Assembly (NCBI RefSeq): GCF_903944925.1
Contig: NZ_CAJATU010000199.1
Coordinates: 124,001 to 188,000, forward strand
Source of the DNA: an uncultured Rhodopila sp.
GTDB lineage: Bacteria; Pseudomonadota; Alphaproteobacteria; Acetobacterales; Acetobacteraceae
Length of the DNA stretch: 64,000 nt
Reading direction: 5' to 3'
Part shown: one piece after another, positions 42,572 to 52,107 of the stretch
Numbering within the stretch: position 1 is the stretch's first letter
Layout: the number at the start of each line of letters is the position of its first letter
The notes under the pieces: generated by a model
Databases searched by the model: none
The model's input: the letters and a program-made list of their open reading frames with translations, nothing else
Told to the model about the DNA's origin: nothing
Position numbers and translations under genes: made by a program

Positions 42572-43975
42572 ATGAAATCCGCTTCGGAAATGTCGGCCAG
42601 GTGGGTGCAGGAGAACCTCTTGCTTCAGACGCGCAGGTCGCCGGTGGTCGTCGTGCTGGCAGGGATCGACCCGTCGCTGATCGTCGAGGCCGCGCTCACC
42701 GACACGGCGCTGGCCGAGGCGGTCGTCCTGCGGTTCGAACCAGGTTGCTCAGCACCGTGCGACGCGGTGCTGTGGCGCCTGGAGACAGCGTCCGGTCACA
42801 GCCTCAACAAGCCCGGCTTGCTGAACCGCCATTGGCACCGGCGGCCATACGCGATCACCGTACGGCTGGTGCAATACCTTCCCGGCAGTTCCAGCGCCGA
42901 CATCCTTGATGAGGGCACCATCGGCACCCGCGGGCCCCGTGCGGCTTTCCTCTCGGCAGTCGATCGCCTGGCGATGCGGTTTGTCCGTGATGCTGCTCTC
43001 GGACGTGCCCGCGGCCCGTCGGCGTCGCAACCGGCCGCGGCTGCCCGCGGCCTGCCGGGCTGGCTGAACCATGTCCGGGCCTCCTGGCACGACAGGGTGA
43101 TGACGGAGTGGTGGAGCCTCGGGACGACGACCGTATCGCTGCGGCAACTGGTTAGCGGCGGCGGCCTGGATGAGATCAGATGGTATTCGCCGGAGGTTGG
43201 CCGCAGTTATCTGGCTGATCCGTTTCCCTGGCCCGGCACCGGCCGCATTCTCTGCGAAGACATGCCGCTGACCGACGGTGTCGGCCGCATCGTCGCGGTT
43301 TCGGAGGCCGGCGGCACGCTGTCCGAGCCGGACTCGATCCTGGAGGATGGATTCCACCACTCCTATCCCTGCACATTGCAGGACGGCGACACGGTGTATT
43401 GCGTGCCGGAAACGACGCAGCGGGGCGAAACGCGCATCCATCGGCTCCAGGACGACGGAACGCTGATCCCGGTCTGTGACGTCGCACCGCATGCCCGGCT
43501 GGCGGATCCCACCCTGTTCCGCTGGAACGGGCGGTACTGGCTCGGCTGTACCGACCTGGACCTGGGCAACCACGACAACCTCTGCCTGCTCCACGCCGCG
43601 GCACCGGCCGGCCCGTGGGAGCCGCATGCGCGTTGGCCCGTGAAGGTCGATGTGCGCGGCGCCCGCTCCGCCGGTATGCTGTTCAGCGCCGGCGGGCGGC
43701 TGTATCGCCCTGGTCAGGATTGTGCAGCGACCTATGGCGCCGCGGTCGCGCTCCATGAAGTTACCACGCTCACTGCAACGGAATTTCGTGAGTCGCTGAT
43801 CACCGTGTTACGGCCGGATCGAACCGGTCCTTTCCCGCATGGACTGCACACGCTGGTGCATGACGGCGACCGTTTTTGGGTGGACGGAAAACGCTTTGTC
43901 CTGGATGCCGGGCGGCTTTGGCACAAGTTGGCAGGCCGCGCGTCCCGCATGGTTTCGAGAACAGAGGTGGGCTGA
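42572..43975 (+). CDS. glucosamine inositolphosphorylceramide transferase-like protein
   Basis: 467 residues. The C-terminal 290 residues match the beta-propeller-like domain found at the N-terminus of plant glucosamine inositolphosphorylceramide transferase and in bacterial polysaccharide clusters: YLADPFPWPGTG, GFHHSYPCTLQDGDTVYCVP, LADPTLFRWNGRYWLGCTD and LYRPGQDCAATYGAAVAL. The N-terminal part (about 1-170) resembles a formyltransferase-like fold only weakly. Start ATG 42572, one base after the preceding stop. In bacterial clusters these proteins may transfer or modify sugars; actual chemistry unknown. Confidence 0.72.
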   Translation: MKSASEMSARWVQENLLLQTRRSPVVVVLAGIDPSLIVEAALTDTALAEAVVLRFEPGCSAPCDAVLWRLETASGHSLNKPGLLNRHWHRRPYAITVRLVQYLPGSSSADILDEGTIGTRGPRAAFLSAVDRLAMRFVRDAALGRARGPSASQPAAAARGLPGWLNHVRASWHDRVMTEWWSLGTTTVSLRQLVSGGGLDEIRWYSPEVGRSYLADPFPWPGTGRILCEDMPLTDGVGRIVAVSEAGGTLSEPDSILEDGFHHSYPCTLQDGDTVYCVPETTQRGETRIHRLQDDGTLIPVCDVAPHARLADPTLFRWNGRYWLGCTDLDLGNHDNLCLLHAAAPAGPWEPHARWPVKVDVRGARSAGMLFSAGGRLYRPGQDCAATYGAAVALHEVTTLTATEFRESLITVLRPDRTGPFPHGLHTLVHDGDRFWVDGKRFVLDAGRLWHKLAGRASRMVSRTEVG

Positions 43976-43977
43976 AC

Positions 43978-45189
43978 ATGTCCGGAATGGTTGCCGTATC
44001 AGCCGCCAAACCCCTCACCGGGGTTGGCACATCCGGCCGCACGGCCAGCGGCGGAAGCCGTGCCATGTCTGTGGCGATCTATCTGCACGACCTGTCCGGC
44101 GGCGGGGCCGAGCGTCAAAGCCTGATCATCGCCGAGGAGTTTCGCCGCCACGGCGTCGATGTAACTCTGGTCGTTCACCGGCTGCGCGGCCAGTTGCTGG
44201 ACCAGGTGCCCGCCGGACTGCGGGTGATCGACCTCGCGAGTTCACGCACATTGCAGGACGTGCCCCGCCTGGCGCGCTTCCTGCGCCGCGAACAACCCGA
44301 CATACTGGTGGCCAACGTAGACCTTAACAACGTCGCCGCCTTGCTGGCCAAGGGTCTCGCCTTCTCCCGGACCAAAGTCGTCATCTGCCAGCACAACCCG
44401 ATCTCCGCCGGTTACCTGAAGTCCGAGAACTGGCTGTACAGGTATGTCGGCACCTCCTATAAGGCGCTGGGGCCGCTGATCGACCGTGCGGTGGCGGTAT
44501 CCTGCGGCGTCGCCGAAGAACTCTTCACCTTGGCCTCGGTGCCGAGGGACCGGATCCTGACCATCAACAATCCTGTTGTCGGGCCCGACTTTCAGGACCG
44601 CTGCGATGAGGTCATCGAGCATCCCTGGTTCAACCAGCCGGATCGGCCGGTGTTCGTGACGGCGGGGCGGCTTGTTGCGCAGAAAGATCACGAAAGCATG
44701 CTGCGCGCCCTGGCGATTCATCGCCGGACGTTCGACAGCCGCCTGATCCTGCTCGGCACCGGGCCGCTGCTAAGCCATCTGAAGTCCGTGGTGGCGGAAC
44801 TGGGCTTGACCGACGCAGTCGACTTTGCCGGCTTTCATGCCAATGCGCTGCCCTTTTTCCGCCAGGCCGATGCCTTCCTGCTAAGCTCGCGCGGCGAAGG
44901 ATTTGGCAATGTCCTGGTCGAGGCCATGGGCTGCGGGACGCCCGTCATCTCAACTCGTTGTGAGCATGGACCCAAGGAAATCCTGGCGCATGGGCATTAC
45001 GGCGTGCTCGTCGAGCCGGGCAATGCCGAGGCCCTGGCTGCCGCAATGAATGGCGTGACGACATTGCGTGAGCGGTTTCCCGCCGACATGCTCCGGCAGC
45101 GAGCGAATGAATTCAGCTATGCCGCATGCGCCTCGCGCTACATGGCGCTCTTCTCCGTGTTGGCGCCCAACCGCGCCCGGGCGGCATGA
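43978..45189 (+). CDS. glycosyltransferase family 4
   Basis: GT-B fold glycosyltransferase of 403 residues. N-terminal acceptor domain begins with VAIYLHDLSGGGAERQSLII; the donor domain has VFVTAGRLVAQKDHESMLRA and the E-x7-E motif SSRGEGFGNVLVEAMGCGTP. Retaining transfer of an NDP-sugar to the growing lipid-linked oligosaccharide is expected. ATG 43978 is 2 bases after the previous gene, with AGAGGTGG upstream; the stop overlaps the next start. Confidence 0.9.
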   Translation: MSGMVAVSAAKPLTGVGTSGRTASGGSRAMSVAIYLHDLSGGGAERQSLIIAEEFRRHGVDVTLVVHRLRGQLLDQVPAGLRVIDLASSRTLQDVPRLARFLRREQPDILVANVDLNNVAALLAKGLAFSRTKVVICQHNPISAGYLKSENWLYRYVGTSYKALGPLIDRAVAVSCGVAEELFTLASVPRDRILTINNPVVGPDFQDRCDEVIEHPWFNQPDRPVFVTAGRLVAQKDHESMLRALAIHRRTFDSRLILLGTGPLLSHLKSVVAELGLTDAVDFAGFHANALPFFRQADAFLLSSRGEGFGNVLVEAMGCGTPVISTRCEHGPKEILAHGHYGVLVEPGNAEALAAAMNGVTTLRERFPADMLRQRANEFSYAACASRYMALFSVLAPNRARAA

Positions 45190-45971
45190 CCATGCGGACT
45201 CCGAAGCGCCCGTTCGGGCTCAACCTCAGCAAAGACTCCGCCCGGGACATCGCTCGTGCCGCAACCCGCCATCGGCGGCGTCCGGAGGATGGTGTCGGTC
45301 TCGTCGTCACGCCGAACATCGATCACATCGCCATTATCCGCCGATCGGCCGAAATGGCGCAGGCTTACAGGAATGCAGCGCGTATCGTCTGCGACGGCTG
45401 GCCGGTGCAGCTTTATGCCAGACTGTGCGGGGCGCGCCTGGCGCGCGTGACCGGATGCGAGATCACCTCTGAACTGCTGCGCATGGCCCCCTATGCGCCA
45501 TGGCATCGATTTTTCTTCATCGTTGACACCGAAACGACCGCGCAGGCCGTGCGGGACTGGGCGCTCCGCAATAACCTGACGGGTGCATGCGCGACGCTTA
45601 TTCCGGCGTTCGGGTTCGAAAAGGATGCCGCTTTCTGCGCGACGATGGCGCAAACGATCGCGGCGCATGGCACCACCGTGCTGATCATGGCTGTCGGCGC
45701 GCCGCGCAGCGAGATCTTCGTCGATCAGCACCGCGCGCTGCTGCCGCCCTGCTGGGCCTTCTGCGTCGGCCAGGCGGTTAAAATTGAGCTGGGCCTTGTG
45801 CAGCGTGCCTCCTCCGGGTGGCAATCGGTCGGCCTGGAATGGCTCTGGCGATTGATTCAGGAACCCTCGCGACTGGCCAAACGATACGCAACGGCATCAG
45901 TCGGATTTTCGGCAGCCGTCATCGAGGACCAGTTACGCGGCGGCTTGCGCACGATTGGAAGCCGCCAATGA
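45186..45971 (+). CDS. WecG/TagA/CpsF family glycosyltransferase (GT26)
   Basis: 261 residues of the GT26 type, which adds N-acetylmannosamine(-uronate) or related sugars to lipid-linked precursors. Family pattern: VVTPNIDHIAIIRRS, ARIVCDGWPVQLYARL, RVTGCEIT, LIMAVGAPRSEIF, EWLWRLIQEPSRLAKRY. Start ATG 45186 overlaps the preceding stop; the stop overlaps the next start. Membership is clear, donor sugar is not. Confidence 0.9.
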   Translation: MTMRTPKRPFGLNLSKDSARDIARAATRHRRRPEDGVGLVVTPNIDHIAIIRRSAEMAQAYRNAARIVCDGWPVQLYARLCGARLARVTGCEITSELLRMAPYAPWHRFFFIVDTETTAQAVRDWALRNNLTGACATLIPAFGFEKDAAFCATMAQTIAAHGTTVLIMAVGAPRSEIFVDQHRALLPPCWAFCVGQAVKIELGLVQRASSGWQSVGLEWLWRLIQEPSRLAKRYATASVGFSAAVIEDQLRGGLRTIGSRQ

Positions 45972-47392
45972 TCCGGGCGCTGCGCACCCTGGCGCCGATG
46001 CGGTTGACGGATGTCCGCTCGGCTTCGGGCAATGTCAGGCTTCGCAGGGCGGCGTTCTCGCTCGCCCTGCTTGGGGTGATCCTGGAATTCGCCCTGTCCG
46101 GGAATACGCTTGAAAACCTCGGCATCGATTACGCCAGCCCCGGCGGCAATCCGATCATCAAGCTGCATCCCGCCACCTATCTGGCGGCCATCGGCTGTTT
46201 CATGGTGCTGTTCCTGACGAAGCCGTCAGGCTCCGGTGTTGTCAGATTCTTTCGCGCAACCCCGGCCCTGTCCGCATTTACCTTCATGATGCTGTTCTGT
46301 GCTTTCTACTCGATCGCAAATGTAGGCTTCAGCGGCGCGGCGGTCTACGTTGAAAGCTATCTGGCGCCCGCGATGCTCTGGGTTGCTCTCGATGCCGGAA
46401 CGGATCGGCAGAAGCGAACCCTGGCCTGGTGGATCGTTGGCTTCTGTGTTCTCAGCATCATCATCTCCATCGGTGAGGGCGCGACGCAAACACACCTGAT
46501 CCCGCTGCACATCGACGATACCGTCAACAAGGCATTTGCCGACGATGTCGAGGATTTCCGTGGCGATGGCTTGTTCTCACATCCGCTGACCGCGGCGGGA
46601 ATTACGTCGATGGCCACGTTCATGCTGTTACGCATGCGGATGAACGGCCTGTTGAAAGGCGTCCTCTTCACGACGTTCCTCATTGGCCTGCTGAGCTTTG
46701 GCGGCCGGGCGGCGTTGCTGACGACGATCGTCATCGTCGTCCTCGCTGCTGGCTTTGAACTTCTGCGCGGCATGGTCCGTCGCGACCTGAGCATGGGATT
46801 TGTCGGTGCCATAGCGGCGGCGTTGGTGATCTTGCCGCCCCTGATGATCGTCCTGGTGACCAGCACGGACATCGGCGAACGAATCATCACCCATATGTAT
46901 TTCGATGACAGTGCCCAGGTCCGCAACCTGCAGTGGCTGGTGCTGAATCATCTCAATCTGAACGACGTGCTGTTCGGTGTGTCGCCGGATCGCCTTGAGA
47001 TGATGAAGTACCAGATTGGGCTCGGTGGCGCGACGACTGACATCGAGAACTTTTGGTTGCTGATGTTTCTCAACCTCGGCGCCATCGGCTTCGCCGTCTA
47101 TGTCGTCGCGCTGGGGCTTTTCATCCTGCATCTCGGCCGGACCGCCAACCACCCGCTCGGTTGGATGTTGTTGATATCTGCCATTGTCATCGCCTCGACG
47201 AGCAATTCGCTCGGCCGGAAAAGTACTGATCTGTTCTTTGCGACCGCCTGCATCATTGCCATGACCGGCTATCCGAAAACCGCTTCGGCCCGCACCGGGA
47301 CGATCAGCCGCGAGCAGCCAATCGGCTTGCGGACGAACCAACGCCAGGGCCTGCGACCCACTCCCGTGAAACTGCTTGGAAGCAAATCATGA
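45968..47392 (+). CDS. O-antigen ligase/polymerase-like membrane protein (Wzy-like)
   Basis: Multi-pass inner-membrane protein of 474 residues with about eleven hydrophobic segments and a long periplasmic loop. GDGLFSHPLTAAGITSMATF and LLSFGGRAALLTTIVIV resemble O-antigen ligase/Wzy polymerases. In this operon it would polymerise lipid-linked repeat units on the periplasmic side. Both ends overlap neighbouring genes by ATGA. Sequence of such proteins is poorly conserved, so polymerase versus ligase is inferred from context. Confidence 0.8.
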   Translation: MIRALRTLAPMRLTDVRSASGNVRLRRAAFSLALLGVILEFALSGNTLENLGIDYASPGGNPIIKLHPATYLAAIGCFMVLFLTKPSGSGVVRFFRATPALSAFTFMMLFCAFYSIANVGFSGAAVYVESYLAPAMLWVALDAGTDRQKRTLAWWIVGFCVLSIIISIGEGATQTHLIPLHIDDTVNKAFADDVEDFRGDGLFSHPLTAAGITSMATFMLLRMRMNGLLKGVLFTTFLIGLLSFGGRAALLTTIVIVVLAAGFELLRGMVRRDLSMGFVGAIAAALVILPPLMIVLVTSTDIGERIITHMYFDDSAQVRNLQWLVLNHLNLNDVLFGVSPDRLEMMKYQIGLGGATTDIENFWLLMFLNLGAIGFAVYVVALGLFILHLGRTANHPLGWMLLISAIVIASTSNSLGRKSTDLFFATACIIAMTGYPKTASARTGTISREQPIGLRTNQRQGLRPTPVKLLGSKS

Positions 47393-48915
47393 ACGAAGCA
47401 CTCGCCTTGCCGCCTCGTCTGGTCATGCGCGACCTGATGCTGACCGCGTTCACCCAAAAAGGCCGGGTGTTCCTGATCACCTTCTGCGTCATGGCGCTCA
47501 GTGTCGCCATCGCCGTGATGGTCCAACCCGACTACAAGGCGAAGTCGAGCCTGCTCGTGCTGATTGGCAACGAGCATTCGTTACGTCCCATCGCCGGTCA
47601 GCAGATGCTCAGCACGGGCGGCGTCGACCCCGAGCAGGTGCTGCGCACGGAAGCCAGCATCATCGGTAGCGACGATCTGCATCGCACGGTCATTCGCGAA
47701 ATCGGGATCGGAAATCTCTTTCCGAAACTGATGCAGAAGCCGAGCGCGTTCGAGCAATGGCTGACGGACGTCAAGACATTCGTCACCGACAGCCTCGGCT
47801 TGACCGAAAAGAGCACCGACACGGGCGCGTCCGATCCGATGTCGAAGGCGGTCGAGATCTTTGCGCGCAACCTTACGGTCACCGTGGACAAGAAATCGAG
47901 CGTCATCGGACTGGATTTCACCAACCCCAACAAGACGCTGTCGGCCGAAGCGTTGCGCGTCCTTGAGGCCCAGTACCTCGATCTGCGGGCAAAACTGTAT
48001 GGCGACGTGCAGGCGCCGATCGTCCAGGTGCAGCAGGATGCTGTCGGCAAGCAGCTTGCGGCGGCGGACGCCGCATTGCAGACCTTCAAGCAGCAGCACG
48101 ACATCAGCAACTTCAGTGAGCGCAGGGCGATCCTGCTGAAGCAGCAGGGCGAGCTTGAAACGGCGCTGACGAAGTCGGAAAGCACGATCGCCGAGCAGAC
48201 CGCGCGGCTGACGCAACTGACCGCACAGCTTGCCTCGGTGGCCGGCAGCAAGAAGGGCGCCCCGAACGCCGCGGCCGCGCTCCAGGGCATGGTTTCGGCC
48301 TACCAGAAGCGGCAGGAGGATGCCGCTACGCAATATCGCGGCTCGCCTGCCGTCGATGAAGCCCGCCGGCAGATGCTGGAGCGTGAAACCGATATCGCCC
48401 GCATGCAGGCCACGCAGGCTTACGGCGTGCAAACCGACCGCAACAAGACCGAAGCCGATCTGCGCGCCAGCCTGGCCGGTCACGACGCGATCTCGGCGCA
48501 ATTGGCGGCGCTCAACAAGCAGGTTGGCGATCTCGATGCGGAAGAGCTGCAACTCCATCAGCTGGAGCGCAACCGCGCCATTCTCGAAGACAACTTCAAG
48601 GCCGTTTCGAAAATCCTGGACGAGCGGCAGGTGGTGGAAACCGTCGAAGCCAACCGCGAATCTTCGGTGCGCGTCATCCAGCCGCCACGTATTCCGGCCC
48701 TGCCGCAACCGACGCGCCGGCTGATCCTGACGGCGGGCATCGTGGTCAGCATGTTGCTGTCGATTGCCTCGATCCTGATCTCCCACTTCTTCCGTGCCAT
48801 CTACCTGCGGCCGGAAGCGCTGGAGATGGATACCGGCCTGACGGTGCTGGCATCGGTGCCGGAGATGCGGGCCATCGGCGGATCGTCCGGCTCGGTGCTG
48901 GTTGTTCCGGCCTGA
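47389..48915 (+). CDS. Wzz/GumC-like chain-length determinant
   Basis: 508 residues, inner membrane, with one helix near the N-terminus (VFLITFCVMALSVAIAVMV) and one near the C-terminus (LILTAGIVVSMLLSIASILI). Between them are the Wzz domain (PDYKAKSSLLVLIG) and a long periplasmic coiled coil (about 215-430). The proline-rich IPALPQPTRR before the second helix is typical. There is no fused kinase domain; the kinase-like protein at 41839 would be its partner, but lacks the P-loop lysine. No Wza-type outer membrane exporter is in the window. Confidence 0.9.
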   Translation: MNEALALPPRLVMRDLMLTAFTQKGRVFLITFCVMALSVAIAVMVQPDYKAKSSLLVLIGNEHSLRPIAGQQMLSTGGVDPEQVLRTEASIIGSDDLHRTVIREIGIGNLFPKLMQKPSAFEQWLTDVKTFVTDSLGLTEKSTDTGASDPMSKAVEIFARNLTVTVDKKSSVIGLDFTNPNKTLSAEALRVLEAQYLDLRAKLYGDVQAPIVQVQQDAVGKQLAAADAALQTFKQQHDISNFSERRAILLKQQGELETALTKSESTIAEQTARLTQLTAQLASVAGSKKGAPNAAAALQGMVSAYQKRQEDAATQYRGSPAVDEARRQMLERETDIARMQATQAYGVQTDRNKTEADLRASLAGHDAISAQLAALNKQVGDLDAEELQLHQLERNRAILEDNFKAVSKILDERQVVETVEANRESSVRVIQPPRIPALPQPTRRLILTAGIVVSMLLSIASILISHFFRAIYLRPEALEMDTGLTVLASVPEMRAIGGSSGSVLVVPA

Positions 48916-48925
48916 GTGCAGCCTG

Positions 48926-49975
48926 ATGGTCCAGCCCCGGCGTAACGACTTGCTGGGCGTCCAGGCCCTGCGCGCGATAGCGGCCCTTCTGGTGGTCGCC
49001 TACCACGCGGTGGAGCAATGGACGACCCGCATGCCGGACTACGGCCCCGGCCAGTATTGGCCGAATGGTTCAGCCGGGGTGGACATCTTCTTCGTGATCA
49101 GCGGCCTGGTGATGACGATCTCGGTGCAGCGAAATGCCGGGCGGGCTCATCCCGCCTGGACTTTCGCCAAGGACCGGATCATCCGCATCGTCCCGCTTTA
49201 CTGGATCGTCACGACGGTCAAGATCGCCGCGGTTGCGGCGGTTCCGGCGCTGGTGTCGCGCACCAGCCTCGATCCGCTCTACGTCGCCGGGTCATATGCA
49301 CTTCTGCCGCTCTACAAAGACTCCGTGCTGATCCCGCCGGTCCTGCCCGTGGGGTGGACGCTGACTTACGAGATGTTCTTCTACATCCTGGTCACGGTGG
49401 CCCTGGTGACGCGCGTTCCGCTCAGCCGCATCTCCGCGCCGGTGCTGATTGCAGTGATGGCGTATGCCGCCATCACCCGGTCGGACGGCTTCGCCAACAC
49501 CATCGTCCTGGAGTTTCTGTTCGGAATCGCCATCGGCCACGCCGTTCCGCGCCTGCAATCGTTGCCGGCAGCGGTAAGCCTGGCAACCGGAGCGATCGCG
49601 TTTCTGCTGCTTGTTGCCGTTCCTGTCGGTGACGATCTCCTGCGGCCCATCACCTGGGGTGTTCCGGCTGCTGTTATCGTTGCCTCGGTCGTTTCGGCTG
49701 AAATGACGCTGCGGCATATGATTCCGCGGTGGCTGCTCGCCGCGGGCAACGCGTCCTACGCAACGTATCTGACGCATGGTTTCGTAGTTCCGGCCGTCTT
49801 TATCCTGTGTGCACGATCGATCGGTTTTGAACCCGCCGGCCTGGCCGCAACGATTATACTCAGCTTGTTCGTCAGCGCTGTTGCGGGGCAAATCACTCAT
49901 TACGTTGTGGAACAACCGCTACTGCTCCGCCTGCGCACCAGGCGGCCTGTTTCAACACTTCCAGCACCCGGATAA
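48926..49975 (+). CDS. acyltransferase family 3 (integral membrane O-acyltransferase)
   Basis: 349 residues with about ten membrane segments. LLGVQALRAIAALLVVAYHA carries the usual N-terminal R and catalytic His of acyltransferase-3 proteins, and GSAGVDIFFVISGLVMT is the second hallmark. It would add acetyl or another acyl group to the polysaccharide. ATG 48926 is 10 bases after the previous gene. Confidence 0.9.
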   Translation: MVQPRRNDLLGVQALRAIAALLVVAYHAVEQWTTRMPDYGPGQYWPNGSAGVDIFFVISGLVMTISVQRNAGRAHPAWTFAKDRIIRIVPLYWIVTTVKIAAVAAVPALVSRTSLDPLYVAGSYALLPLYKDSVLIPPVLPVGWTLTYEMFFYILVTVALVTRVPLSRISAPVLIAVMAYAAITRSDGFANTIVLEFLFGIAIGHAVPRLQSLPAAVSLATGAIAFLLLVAVPVGDDLLRPITWGVPAAVIVASVVSAEMTLRHMIPRWLLAAGNASYATYLTHGFVVPAVFILCARSIGFEPAGLAATIILSLFVSAVAGQITHYVVEQPLLLRLRTRRPVSTLPAPG

Positions 49976-49978
49976 TTC

Positions 49979-50968
49979 ATGCCCGATTCGATAGACTTTC
50001 CTCGGAAGCCGGTGCTGGTTCTTGGAGCATCAGGCTTCATCGGGGCGCGCGTGGTCGAAGCCCTGTCCGCCGGCACCTCGTACCAGCCGATTGCTGCATC
50101 CCGGCGCCCGAAACCGGGCGGTATCGTGCTTGATGCAACCAATCCCGCCGCCATGCGCGAAGCACTCCGAGGTGCGGCCCGCGTGGTGAACTGCGTCGCC
50201 GGCAGCAACGAGGCGATGGTGCGCTCCACGCAGGCGCTATGCGATGCCGCCCGGGGTCAGCCGCCGGGGCGGATCGTCCACCTCAGCAGCATGGCGGTTT
50301 ACGGTTCCGCAAGCGGATCGGTCCGGGAGGATCACCCGGCCGTGCAACCCGTCAGCGGATACGGGCAGGCAAAAATCGCCTGCGAACAGATCATCGGTAA
50401 ATACGTGCGCGATGGCGGCGATGCGGTCATGCTGCGGCCGACTTGCGTTTTCGGTCCGGGCAGCACGCAGTGGACCACGCGGCTGGCCCGGTTGTTGGAA
50501 GCGCGCCGCATCGGCGATCTGGGCTCCGCTGGCGACGGGTGCTGCAATCTGGCGTTCATCGACGACACGGTTGCGGCGATCGTTAACGCGCTCGATGCGG
50601 CGAACGTCGCGGGCCGGACCTTTAACGTCTCGAGCAGCGCGGAACTGACCTGGAACGAATTTCTGGTCCGCTTTGCCAGATCGCTGGGTGCCACGCCGGT
50701 AAAGCGGATCGTCCCGCGCATGCTCAAGCTGGAAACCAAGCTGCTGGCGCCGGCGCGCAAGATCGCCGGAAAGGTGCTGCGCGGTCCGGCCACCGAGGCG
50801 ATCACGCCCTCGCTCGCCGCGCTTTGGGCGCAGGACATCCGTATCGACAGCGCCGCGGCGGTCGATGCACTGCGGATGCCGCAAACAACGCCGGACGCGA
50901 TGATCGCTGCCGCGGTGCAATGGCTACACGGCGTCTCGCCCGCCACCCGGCCGGAGTTCGCACGATGA
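49979..50968 (+). CDS. NAD-dependent epimerase/dehydratase
   Basis: Extended SDR of 329 residues. N-terminal VLVLGASGFIGARVVEAL; Ser region VHLSSMAVYGSASG and the catalytic YGQAK (Tyr-x-x-x-Lys) are intact; RPTCVFGPG and later FNVSSSAELTWNEF fit sugar-nucleotide epimerase/reductases. It probably supplies or modifies a nucleotide sugar for the polysaccharide. Stop overlaps the next start. Confidence 0.88.
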   Translation: MPDSIDFPRKPVLVLGASGFIGARVVEALSAGTSYQPIAASRRPKPGGIVLDATNPAAMREALRGAARVVNCVAGSNEAMVRSTQALCDAARGQPPGRIVHLSSMAVYGSASGSVREDHPAVQPVSGYGQAKIACEQIIGKYVRDGGDAVMLRPTCVFGPGSTQWTTRLARLLEARRIGDLGSAGDGCCNLAFIDDTVAAIVNALDAANVAGRTFNVSSSAELTWNEFLVRFARSLGATPVKRIVPRMLKLETKLLAPARKIAGKVLRGPATEAITPSLAALWAQDIRIDSAAAVDALRMPQTTPDAMIAAAVQWLHGVSPATRPEFAR

Positions 50969-52107
50969 GCAACCGCCGCACCGTCTTCCTCGCCTGTCCG
51001 TACGGCCAAGTCGGCGGCGGCATGGGGAGTATCATGGCGTACCTGGCCTCGCTCAGGACGGACCCGTCAGGTCAGTTCGATCTCAAACCGCTTGAATCGC
51101 GTGGCGGCGGCCACATTGCCTGGTCGCCGGCTTTCCTGGCAGCGGCGGTCGGCCGGATCTTCGCTGAAGCCGCGCGCGGACGCCTGGCGGTGGTGCATCT
51201 GAACCTGGCCGAGCGTGGCAGCGTCTACCGCAAGGCGGCGCTTCTTGCCGCCACCAAGCTTGCCGGCGGCCGGGCTCTGTTGCACCTGCACGCCGCGCAG
51301 ATCGTGCAGTTTCATGCCTCCATGGGACCCGGGGGCAAGCTGCTGCTGCGCTGGATGTTCCGCTCGGCGGATCATTGCGTGGTTCTCGGCGACGTTTGGC
51401 GCCGTTGGGTAGCCGACACGTTCGGGGTGAAGCCGAGCCGCATCAGCGTGGTCTATAACGGCGTCCCGGCTACCGAAGCGAAACAGCGCACGGTGCCGAA
51501 CGACGGGAAGTTCCGCCTGCTGTTTGTCGGCAATCTGCTAGAGCGGAAGGGGGTGAAGGACCTGTTGCAGGCCTTCGCGGCGCCGTCGCTGCAGTCGCGC
51601 AACATCGAACTCACCATGGCCGGCGGCGGACCGGTCGAGCAATATCGCGGGATGGCGCAACAGCTCGGCATCGCCGAACGCGTCATCTTCACCGGTTGGG
51701 TCAGCCAGGATCAGGCCCGCGCGCTGATGGTCAACGCCGATGCCCTGATTTTGCCGGCCTACGATGAGGGCCTGCCGCTGGTGATTCTGGAGGCTCTGGC
51801 CTCTGCCACGCCGGTGATCTGCACCCCGGTCGGATCGATCCCGGAAGTGTTGGCGGATGGCGAAACCGCCTTGTTCGTTACGCCCGGCGATGAAGCCGGC
51901 ATCGTCGCGGCGATTGCCAAACTGATGGACGATCCCGCCGTCGGCCGCACCATCGCCGCCGGTGGTTCGGCTTTGTATCAGCGGCTTTTTACCATGCAAG
52001 CGTTCGCACGCGCGGTCGGCTCGCTGTACGCGATGCTGACCCCGCGCGATGTCGCCGCGCCGGCATGGAAGCCGGTTCAGGAGGCACATGATGATCGACA
52101 GCGCTGA
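50965..52107 (+). CDS. glycosyltransferase family 4
   Basis: GT-B transferase of 380 residues. FLACPYGQVGGGMGSIMAYL at the N-terminus; donor domain with FRLLFVGNLLERKGVKDLLQ and the E-x7-E motif DEGLPLVILEALASATPVIC. ATG 50965 overlaps the preceding stop. Second GT4 of the operon and quite different from the one at 43978, so it should act on a different linkage. Confidence 0.9.
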   Translation: MSNRRTVFLACPYGQVGGGMGSIMAYLASLRTDPSGQFDLKPLESRGGGHIAWSPAFLAAAVGRIFAEAARGRLAVVHLNLAERGSVYRKAALLAATKLAGGRALLHLHAAQIVQFHASMGPGGKLLLRWMFRSADHCVVLGDVWRRWVADTFGVKPSRISVVYNGVPATEAKQRTVPNDGKFRLLFVGNLLERKGVKDLLQAFAAPSLQSRNIELTMAGGGPVEQYRGMAQQLGIAERVIFTGWVSQDQARALMVNADALILPAYDEGLPLVILEALASATPVICTPVGSIPEVLADGETALFVTPGDEAGIVAAIAKLMDDPAVGRTIAAGGSALYQRLFTMQAFARAVGSLYAMLTPRDVAAPAWKPVQEAHDDRQR

